Shown here piece by piece: positions 1 through 10,000 of a stretch of DNA of 29,570 nucleotides. The translations under genes were made by a program, and so were the position numbers. Numbering within the stretch: position 1 is the first letter of the stretch; each line of letters starts with the position of its first letter. Source of the DNA: Saccoglossus kowalevskii. Taxonomy: Eukaryota; Hemichordata; Enteropneusta; Harrimaniidae. A model generated the notes under the pieces. It worked only from the letters and a program-made list of their open reading frames with translations, was not told the origin of the DNA and did no database searches. The stretch spans positions 4,015 to 33,584 of the forward strand of contig NW_003133377.1 in NCBI RefSeq assembly GCF_000003605.2, read 5' to 3'.

Positions 1-321
1 GCGGCACCCTAGATTAAGCGGGAATAAGACAGCAATGTAGATTATTAACCTATGACGTCAAACGTTCAAAGTGCAATTAGCATATGGCTGTACTGTACGA
101 CATGAGGTGTCATAATATATGGAATAAACCACAGACTGTGAATAAACTAATGTCAGTCTGGCTATACAGCGTAAACGCCGAAACACGTGCACAAGATGTC
201 CTAAACCGTGATTGGCCTGAATACTCGGATACGCGAGACGATCTCAATTGTTTGGGGACAGTTTTCGATACCAGAGAACGCAAATAACACTGCATGGGGG
301 TCACTGGTCGGTAGCCCGGGC
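1..321. other. No gene recognised
   Basis: Only short open frames occur on both strands and none resembles a known family. The stretch is the 3' flank of the minus-strand BTB gene, so part of it may be that gene's 3' untranslated region. I see no clear polyadenylation signal on the minus strand. Confidence 0.5.
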
Positions 322-383
322 GGTAGACGTGTTCTGTTCTGATTATATACCTGGTAGACGTGTTCTGTTCTGATTATATACCT
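322..383. repeat. Perfect 31-bp tandem duplication at the end of the BTB gene
   Basis: Positions 322-352 and 353-383 are identical 31-bp copies, beginning GGTAGACGTG and ending TATATACCT. The BTB reading frame enters on the minus strand through the 353-383 copy and stops inside the 322-352 copy. Because 31 is not a multiple of three, the second copy is read in a shifted frame, and its TAA (complement of 343-345) becomes the stop codon. Confidence 0.95.
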
Positions 384-1704
384 GCCTACAGTCCCTCAAC
401 AGGTGTTGAGGGTCTGTGACCTGCCTCAGTGATGTGAATTCTTTGTCTAGTAACGCATCGGTGTTAGGGTCACGCCCACCGATATAAAATACGTGCTGAC
501 TCGTATCTCCAATGTTACCCCTACCACTCAATCTAGCCAACATGTAACCAGATGATACGTCATGCAGACTTATTGCCGCAGAATATGACATACCTACATA
601 TTGTTTCAAATTAGAAAATTTCAAAAATAAGTTATGACGTTTATCGTTATTGATAGAAATATTTTGTTTGGAAATACCAAGATGCCATGTTTGGCCTGTT
701 CGGGCGTTATATTCCCGCGTGTTGACTGAGAATTGAGGCATGCCTTGTTGTGTTGCGCCGATTTTATTCCAGTTGATGCTCACACGTAACTTTTCATTTG
801 GCATTTCGTAATACCGCGGCACGGATTTTTCGAAATCGGTAACTGGGTTCCCATCCCCTCCCATCGCCAAATACCAATATGCATAAAATAGGTGACTGGA
901 AAATGCAGCGTGAGATGTCTTGCAAAAGTCCGACTGCTCTATAGTGTATAATTGAGCCGGTGTCATCTGACAGAAACGGAGAAGTGACAAAACTCGGTTA
1001 ATTGTGTCCGCCGCATTTATCCTGTGAGTAGATATGATCAACCACTGTTCTACCCCTTTACACAGAGTAAATTCGTTTATAACCCATGCATCTGATTGCG
1101 CAAGTATGTGGCATAATTGATCAGTGGATAATGCCAACCATTCTTCGGTCAACAAAGCCTCGTCTAAGTCAGTTAGTATCAACTCCAAACATGCTTGGCC
1201 AAGATTATTCAAGTTATAGCTGTCAGCATGTCCCCACCACTGCAGAGCTCCCCTTACGCTGCCTCTGCTCGTTACCTGGCTCATCATAAAGTTTTCACAG
1301 AGTTCTTTCAAATTAACTACGTTATACTTGTCTGCCAAAACCAGCAATGGGAGGGCAGTTGACACCGAGATGTCAATTTGACCACAGTACATGAACTCCA
1401 GGAAACTATGGAATACAGCAGCACACTCCGGCGTTTCCTCCAATATAATCTCCGTTGAATTGGAGTCATTCCATCTTGACTCGGTCAGCATGGTGCACAA
1501 TACATCGCTGAAGTGGGCTAGTAATAACTTATGTGCATAGAAACTCTTGTGCGCTATCTTTAATACTACATCACTCAGTTTGGGGTTGTTGTATTCAGTA
1601 ACAAGGCTTGATACGTGTACTTCTGCGGACCCAATCCTTTCGCTGTGTTCGATATCGGCAGATGCTAAAGCTTCCATGTCGACGGGAACTTCGTTAGTTG
1701 CCAT
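343..1704 (-). CDS. BTB-BACK domain protein (BTBD17-like), intronless
   Basis: A single uninterrupted frame of 453 residues. The start ATG at 1704-1702 sits in a strong context, with A at -3 and G at +4 on the minus strand. A BTB/POZ domain lies at about residues 35-145, with the signatures LSDVVLKI, FYAHKLLLA, FHSFLEFMYCGQI and ADKYNVVNLKELC. A BACK-like helical region follows at about 150-260 (WLALSTDQLCHIL, FTLCKGVEQWL). The C-terminal part (about 290-440) is a beta-rich segment of the kind found in BTBD17 and related proteins. BTB-BACK proteins commonly dimerise and act as cullin-3 adaptors, but a specific role cannot be read from sequence. The last residues are encoded by the 31-bp duplication. 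The gene is divergently oriented to the PAD-like genes. No signal peptide is evident, unlike secreted relatives such as galectin-3-binding protein. Family call is firm; the BTBD17 sub-assignment is tentative. Confidence 0.88.
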   Translation of the reverse strand: MATNEVPVDMEALASADIEHSERIGSAEVHVSSLVTEYNNPKLSDVVLKIAHKSFYAHKLLLAHFSDVLCTMLTESRWNDSNSTEIILEETPECAAVFHSFLEFMYCGQIDISVSTALPLLVLADKYNVVNLKELCENFMMSQVTSRGSVRGALQWWGHADSYNLNNLGQACLELILTDLDEALLTEEWLALSTDQLCHILAQSDAWVINEFTLCKGVEQWLIISTHRINAADTINRVLSLLRFCQMTPAQLYTIEQSDFCKTSHAAFSSHLFYAYWYLAMGGDGNPVTDFEKSVPRYYEMPNEKLRVSINWNKIGATQQGMPQFSVNTREYNARTGQTWHLGISKQNISINNDKRHNLFLKFSNLKQYVGMSYSAAISLHDVSSGYMLARLSGRGNIGDTSQHVFYIGGRDPNTDALLDKEFTSLRQVTDPQHLLRDCRQVYNQNRTRLPGI

Positions 1705-3190
1705 TGTATTCTTTCATGCACTACTATTCAAAACTAGATGCTTTCGATCTCACAGAGAAAAAGCGCTGTAAGGAAACAGGTGTTATAGTTATTTTTGTGG
1801 ATTCAGGCGCGGACACTCTCATGTGCAAAATGTATTTATGATAAGACGCATGAATTGGTTACTTTACCCTGAAAACTCTTTAGATATGGGTCAACTAATT
1901 TGGAAAATGTCTAAACATGGGTCAGATTTTTAAAAAAAATAAAAAAATTCACACGTGTTACTGTATTATAGAAGTGAACGGAAACAATGCATTCACAGTG
2001 ACCTATATATAATCAGGCATGAATACGTACAGTTGTGTGTTTTTAGTTGTTATTAATTGTTTGGCCTCTGGTCATTCGCCTTTGGTCATTTGCATATTGT
2101 ACAAGCATACAATCTGTGTTACGATATAATAATGTGACTATGGTTGTGTTCTGTGAACAGACCAAAACTATCCACCCCGAGACAAAGAAGATTGTTTTCT
2201 TTGGTATCCCTACTAACTGCCAGTGTTTGCCAACTTGTCATGAATTTTCAGTAACATCACTTATCTTCGGAATCGCTCGGGACGGTAATTCCCTGCAATC
2301 GGATTTCCAGCATGTTCAAATTAAGACACCAATTATTGAATAAATACTAATGCCCAGACGTATTAATTGTGTGATAATCGCACTGAATCCATACTGAATT
2401 TCACAGAAATATATTTTCATACATCGAATTTGGGCCATACCTTTTTGGAAGTCACAAGACAAAGCGTGTCGGTGGTACTTTTTAATGGGCGAATGGGCGT
2501 ATCCAATGACCCCATCTAATATAATCACGTGCTGGCCGTTATTGTGTTACTATGACTGAATCCCATGCACGTACTGACTAGACTAGCGGAAATTCCCATT
2601 ATAGGGGGGGGACTGATTGTTCTTATATAATTACATACTAGTCTATTATTATATAATAATTGTATCTGACCAAAGTTTAGTTTTGAATGTTCCTCGGGAT
2701 ATAGTACGACTCTAGATTTATACCAATGGTTCAGAACCTATGGTTATGTCTGGAAGTTCATCCAAATAAAGTGGCGGTTTACTAACCTGACTACTATGTT
2801 CGTCACCTCAAATCCAGACGGCGTACCGTGTTTCTCGCTGAGTTTGTTTCCAACTGAAGAAAACAACAAACCGATAAAGAGAATAGATCGTGGATGATTG
2901 CGACACTTAGAAGAGGTATTAGTCGTTTGCACGTATGGCTGATAAATGAGGGGTTAGGTATAGTCACGTGATTATTGTAGTGACATAAAAATTCCTTGAA
3001 ACAGCTCGTCGTCAGAAATATTTGGAAATTCCCAGGCGAAGCATTTTCGTTTCATAACAATGAAAATCCCGACGGAATTTAAATGGGCATTTAGTGATTT
3101 CGTTTCTTGATACCGCTACAGAACGTTAAGAAACACAGTTTCGGTGCATCATTTTCAACGAACTATTCGCATATTTTTTTTAAATATTTT
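1705..3190. other. Gene-poor interval between the divergent BTB and PAD-like genes
   Basis: It must hold the BTB promoter (minus strand) and possibly the promoter or missing 5' exons of PAD-like gene 1. I found no tandem array and no confident exon. A frame near 2160-2235, preceded by an AG and followed by GT, has only a vague PAD_N-like look and is not accepted. A run of seven G occurs near 2604-2610. Confidence 0.4.
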
Positions 3191-3253
3191 TGTTTGTTTG
3201 TCTGTTTGTTTATTTATTTATTTATTTGTTTGTTTGTTTGTTTGCTTGCTTGT

Positions 3254-3344
<91 letters not shown>

Positions 3345-3345
3345 T
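3191..3345. repeat. TTTG/TTTA tetranucleotide microsatellite
   Basis: About 155 bp of TTTG and then TTTA tetramers with a few TTTC/TTGC variants near the left side. It produces long spurious frames of Ile/Tyr/Leu/Phe in both plus-strand registers, which are not genes. Confidence 0.97.
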
Positions 3346-4070
3346 ACTCAACTGTGACAATCTATCAGCACATTCCTTTAACCACAAAAGCAAAACAGAC
3401 TAACGATGAAATAACACAAACAAAATTGTTACATCTATCTCGTACATGTTTTCTTGGCGCACATCTATAAAGGTTACACGCGAGCCGAGTGACATCATTG
3501 CCGCAGTGTATTACGGGTAATCGACTGAGCATGATTTTACTGTTGTATAGGTCGCCCATAAATCTTTGGATGGAGGAATGTAACACATAGGCGAATGTAT
3601 CTACGTATTCGTGTCATATTAATAAATGCATTCACAGTGCCTGGTACGCAAGTATAGTTTGCTGCGTTAATGTGATTCTGCGTGCGTTTCAAAGACACAA
3701 ATCATTATGTCCTAGATGTTTGCGTTAACGCGACCTCTTTAACAATACGTTGACACTGATCAAACGATAACATTATGGAAACGCTAGTATACGTGCGCCC
3801 GGATTTACCTCGTGATACGTACGCATAATTTCAAGAGACAGAGCTAGCATTTATTATTGAATCAATTGAATACACCGCTCTATTTGCTGCCAAAAAATGT
3901 TTTCACTTTACGATATATTGTAAGATACAATATCAAAATTGTGCTCCAAATTATTCACATTGACCACTTCAAAGAATGGCAGCATAACTTTTCATTTCAG
4001 GTGGAAACTTGAATGAAATGAGTGGTGATGAAATGTAGAGGAATATTATAGACCATTTTATTTGAAGTAC
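3346..4070. other. No gene recognised, upstream of PAD-like gene 1
   Basis: Ordinary AT-rich sequence directly upstream of the first recognised exon of gene 1. No convincing TATA box, initiator or upstream PAD exon was identified. Confidence 0.35.
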
Positions 4071-7000
4071 ATGTCGTTTTACATGTCTTCCCAGGATTGC
4101 AAGCAATCTATATCTATATACACATACACCATTGAGGGACTGCTCAGACAGATGATTGGACCAGAGACGAGCGAAACGGAGGCAGTTGTAAGATGGCCGC
4201 CACCGTCCTCTAACGCCAGGAGCGAAGATATCATTGAAACAAAACTTCTAGCCCAAGGGCAGCAACTATACGACGGCTCTACACAATCTAAGGAGTTTGT
4301 AGCCATAAAGCTGTCATTGTACAAGGTAGGGTCTAAGGTCCGAAGCTAATTCCGCTTCACATCCGCCCGTGATATGTTAACGCCCTCTACCGACGAACAT
4401 TTCTGTGACATCACAATGCCGTAGATTGTTTTCATCAAGAGATATAGAATTTTACAAATACTTTCGCGTATTTAGCTGATAAATAAGTGCACTGAATTAA
4501 AACTCAGGAAGTAGGCAAAATTAATAATTCAATATATTTCTTTCACAAACAATTGAATTTAAAATCTATAGTGAATGTCCATGCAACGCGCCAAACCCAC
4601 TCAGAATTAAACCCAGTGAATATTCTTCACTCTACTGTATTCGTGCAGGAAACACCATAAAACAGAGGGGTGTTGTGAGGGCGTAGCCCAAAACAACTAC
4701 TAGTATCCGATGTTCCGTGGTGTTCGTTACGTATACACTGGAATTTAATTTAAGCTTTAATTTAATTTGCAAGGTCAACATCATTTCTCCATCAACAAAC
4801 CATTCATATCTATAAGCATTATTCTGTTTTGCTTCGAAGTGTATATTTTTTGTCATTTTTTTTACCCTGAATACACCATCCAAAACAATCAAACCACAAT
4901 TCAAATATACCAGTATTGTTTGATCCACATAGAAAAAGGAAGTCATTTATGAAGATAAAATATACCTGCGTGTATGTACCTGGATATTGCCCTCGCCATT
5001 AGCTGCCCCAGTCGCGTTGTATGTAGTGGACGACAAATCGGAGGGTGTCACAGAAACCACAGTAGATGATCTCAGAAACACAGTTGAGGCGATAGGTGCC
5101 AGTTTAGTGACCATTCCGAGACACAAAGTTACCTCTCATCCAGAAGGCGAAGTTCTGTCGGTTAGTTAATACCTGTTTATGTATAAATATATTCCTCCAA
5201 TAAGATTGGTTCAACATCATTATACCACCCACATACATTGCATGTGTGTGTTTCGACATTTTCTTCATATTTTTGAATCCATGCAGAAATGAGCTAAAAT
5301 GACCCTTGTATCAAATGAGTGCACAGATGATGATATGTCAAGTGATATTGTATATATTTATAATAATATCATGCAAATACCTGGTGGATGAATTGTTGTA
5401 ACAAATATAAATTTAATTTCCTAGGCTGATTTTTGCATATGCGATGAACATCCCTACATATTATCTAATGTATGTATATTTTGTATCACAGACGTCATAT
5501 TTGGCATGTAATGCCCCTGACCCATTTCCCATAGAAGGAGATTAATGAAACTTGGTACAGTTATTAGTCTTTCTCTACATAGGAGCCACCCAGAGTTATG
5601 TATTTCTTCTATCGTTTGATGCAGCTCTGGACACCGTTTTTGTAGAAAACCCAAGGCTGCATCATCTGGGAAACGTTTTCCTTTCAAAAACAACTTCATG
5701 GCTGGGAAAAGATGAAAGTCAGAGGAGGCAAGGTCAGGAGAGTAAGGGGGATGAGGAGGATTTCATAGCCACACGCCCATGCTTCTGATCTGGTGACATG
5801 CTATTTGTGGACCGGAGCGTTGTCCTGCAGGAGGATGATACCTTTGCTGATCTTGCCCCACCTTTTGATAACTTCTCTTAATTTCATCAAAAGTGAAGCG
5901 TAATAGGCTCCCGTAATTGGGGTACCCTTTGCCAGGAAATCTGTCATCACTACTCCGTCCTGGTCCCAGAAGAGCATGACCTTGCTAGCGGAGGGCTGCA
6001 CCCTTGCCTTCTTTGGAGGTGTGAGTCCTAGTGCTTCCACTGCATTGATTGAGCTTTGGTCTCTGGATCATAGTGATTGACCCAAGTTTCAACCTGTGTA
6101 ATTCAGAAAAACTTTGACTCATCTTCTTGGCACATCTCCAAATTCATCCTCGGGCATTCAACATGTTCTTGCTTTTGGAAAGGTGTGATCAACCTGGGAA
6201 TCCATCTGGCAGACACTTTATGCATATGCAAATGGTCATGAATGATAGTTTCCACTGACCCTGTACTAATCTTGACCTCTTGGGCTATTTGGCAAGCAGT
6301 AAATAGCTGCCTCAACTTGACGGACAGATGCCTCATCAATGGCAGAAGAGGGACGACCATGTCTGGGAGTTGTTTCCACAGACTTCATATGATGGGGCAT
6401 CATCACCTTAAGTTTCTTTCATTTCATCAAAAGTCTTTTTTGGTGTGCGTCCTTTCAAATGCAAAAACCGGATCACTGCGCGACACCCAGCTGGCTCCAT
6501 TTCACCCCTGACTCAGTTCAAACACCTGTAAATCAGAAACCACAATTAGTTCAGAGCTGTTTTTGAACATAACCCATAGAGATGTAAATCATTACACATG
6601 CAAAATTTCATCTAGAACAGACAACTGGAAGTGGGTCAGAGGCATTATTTATTTAACGCCCCTCGTAGATTATAAAATGTAAACAAAACAGCTTATGTCT
6701 CTTTAATAAAAATTCAGTTGATCATTTTACTGTTTATTTCATAGGCTTGGATGGCATGTGGGTTTACTCAGACCACAGAACAAACACAGACCATGGTGGC
6801 TGTTGCAATGCATCAAGACGAAGACAGCAAAAGAGATCTTGTGTTGGTAATGTCCAATGGAGTACTGAATTGTAAAACAATATTATCATAATGACGAATG
6901 TGATGAATTGTTGTGAATTGGTGAAAAATTCATCGCGGTTTCAAATATATAGAAACAAGATGTTTTGTCTTTGTTTTTTCTCAACAGGGTTCCCACCTGA

Positions 7001-10000
7001 ACTATTTTACTATCGGAAAGGTCTGGGGTTTTGATCGAATTATGGCAACTCCGCCTATGTATCCATATTTCCCACTGGGTGCCTTGCTGGTTTCATCACT
7101 GACTCCCGGTGGAGAAACTCCAGGGTGAGTAATGTACGTGAGTTTGTGACAATGTAGAGTTCATCAAGAATGAGTAACGTACGTGAGTGCAAGTCAATTA
7201 GAAGTTCATCCAGGTTGAGTAACATGCGCGAGTGCGTGTCAATGTGGAGTTCATCTAGAGTGAGTGCGTGTCGATGTGGAGTTCATCTAGGGTGAGTGTG
7301 TGTCGATGTGGAGTTCATCTAGGGTGAGTACGTGTCGATGTGGAGTTCATCTAGGGTGAGTGCGTGTCAATGTGGAGTTCATCTAGGGTGAGTAACATGC
7401 GTGAGTGTGTGTCAATGTGGAGTTCATCTAGGGTGAATGCGTGTCGTTGTGGAGTTCATCTAGGGTGAGTGCGTGTCGATGTGGAGTTCATCTAGGGTGA
7501 GTGCGTGTCATTTAGGAGTTTATCTAGGGTGAGTAACATGCATGAGTGCGTGTCAATGTGGAGTTCATCTAGGGTGAGTGCGTGTCGATGCGAAGTTCAT
7601 CTAGGGTGAGTGCGTGTCGATGTGGAGTTCATCTAGGGTGAGTGCGTGTCGATGTGGAGTTCATCTAGGGTGAGTGCGTGTCAATTAGGAGTTCATCTAG
7701 GGTGAGTAACATGCATGAGTGCGTGTCAATGTGGAGTTCATCTAGGGTGAGTGCGTGTCGATGCGGAGTTCATCTAGGGTGAGTGCGTGTCAATGTGGAG
7801 TTCATCTAAGGTGCCATCTTCGTCAGCCAAGGACCATTTATTCAGCCAGAGCCTGGGCCGGTCCTGAATGACCAGCCGACTTAGCAAAACCATGCGACTC
7901 GGACAATGCTAGGGTGAGTGCATGTCGATGTGGATTATTTCATCTCGGTAGGGTGAGTAACCTACGTGATTGTATGTCAATCTAGGGTTAGTAATGTATG
8001 CGAGTGCGAGTCAGTGTGGAGTTAGTCTAGGATGAGTAACATACGTTAGTGGGAGTCAATGTAGAGTTTTAGCCCCGCCTAAAGATACCATGATTTCCAC
8101 GGGCTAAATTAACAGTTCTTCATAATACCTACAAAGAGTGTGATTTTTTGCGAGTGAAGATTAAATAATAATAACTGTGATTATATGTCAGGAACTGTCT
8201 GAATATGTTTGGTAATTTGATGCTCATCGGTCAAAGACTATCCTGTCGCTTTGTTTCAGAAACTGGAAATTTGGTGATTATCCCGTGGGTTATTTGCCAC
8301 AATCCATGACCCATTTCATTAATTCACAGAAAGTCCAACCTATTGTGGAAGTCTTCACAGATTGGTTAGCAAATGGTGACATTGCTAGTGTGGTTAATTT
8401 TGTGCCAGCTACTGGACCCAGGGTAATGTTATTCACTCTAATTATGTTCCTAACAATCACACCCTCCGTCTTTCGAAAAAATGCGTATGTGATGACAAAG
8501 TGATGTAGCTGGGTGTAAGCAACAAATGCGGCAAATCTGTCAAAACGTTCATTGACGGATGTCAACAGATTAAAACAATATGGACGCTGAGGAGAGCGCG
8601 TGGTACAGCTGCATTATTTCTGCGTTGTTATGTCTACACGCAATAGTTGGGTATCTGTGGGATTGCGGAGCAGGCGAGTGGGAATATACGATTGCTATGT
8701 GTACTCTCTGCTCATCCTGTTATACTACTCTTCTAGTGCCCAGTTATCCTAATGTTCCATCTAGTTAGCCGACATCCTGTCCAGTTAGGCTACCTTGCGC
8801 CAGTTATCTGCTCTCTGATCAGTTAACCCGATCTCTGCCGTGCTAGACCACCTTCGTACAGTTAGACCCATCAATCTGTTAGCCTACTCTCTGACCAGTT
8901 AACTTACTGTCCACTCAGTTACTACTCTCCGCCAGTTATCCTGCTCTTTGACCAGTTTGCCTCTTCGCCCAGTCAGATTACTTTTCCGCAGATGGACCCA
9001 CCGACCAGTTAGCCTACTTTCCACTTAGTTAAACTACTCTCAGGCTCCACTCATCCAATCTTCTCCTCGCCCTGTCAGCCTTTTTTCATCGGGTTAGCCT
9101 GCTTTGTGTCCAGATAAACCTGCTCTCTATTCAGCTAGACTGCTCTTCGTCAAGTTATTTTACACTCTCCTCAGCCTACAATTCGCCTGTAGTTGCCCAC
9201 AATCATTACCCCCACTCTATGTGGCCTACTATTACACAACAACAACATCGTTTTAAATTGCAGGGTTTCAAGGTAGTGACACCAAGTATGTATATATGCA
9301 GAGACCTTCTATTGGACTTTAGGAAAGACGGAGAGGGATTTCTCTGTGAAGGTGTAGTTCTATTCTCGTTCTATGTTTAATTTCCTTAAATATGATGTTT
9401 GGTGGATTGTGTGATAGATTTAAAATCTATTCATATTGAGTGTGGACAGATGGGTCTTTACGGTGTGCATGTCCGTATTAGTCGATAGCCGACATCTGGC
9501 TGATCTCAAAGTTCAAAACTTTATCTCAAGTCGAAGCTAGAGTGTGGATAGTTGGAAGATGTTTTCTTGTTTGTGTGGTACGTTTCTGTTTTGTTTCCAA
9601 ATAACCAGTAACCATGTCTATTTCATTAGAGTCACACTGTATTTACCATTCACACGCAGGCAAGACATTGAATGGAATTGACGCGTCGATAAAAGTGTCT
9701 AATATTCTCGCCGACAGAGAATTTTGGAAAATGAACCAGCATTTTCAGGTAGGTATGAAAACATGCATTATGGATAAGAAAGGCAATTGTCCTACTGCTG
9801 CAAGTTTTCATTCATATTGCACTTTTAAACTTGCCTGTACTTTAGTTTAGTTTAGTTTATAAATATATAACAATTTGTAAACACCGATAATCAGCTTTTA
9901 TTCAAATTCAAATATTTAATATTGATTGGTTCAAGAGCTCAACATTGTCTACGACCATAATTGCGCGCGCGAGCATACAAGCGTCATAGAAACTGCGACC

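Noticed and set aside
2047-2343. A 98-codon plus-strand frame upstream of gene 1 with KKIVFFGIP and HEFSVTS, faintly like PAD_N strands
   Set aside because: Similarity is limited to a few hydrophobic positions, there is no neighbouring PAD exon, and splice sites around it are weak. A profile search would be needed.
3107-3470. Two overlapping plus-strand frames rich in Phe, Ile, Tyr and Leu
   Set aside because: They are translations of the TTTG/TTTA microsatellite in two registers, not genes.
7125-8065. CRISPR-like appearance of regularly spaced repeats (also 17208-17735 and 24695-25295)
   Set aside because: Units are contiguous with no unique spacers and no palindromic repeat, there are no cas genes, and the context is a spliced eukaryotic gene. 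These are minisatellites.
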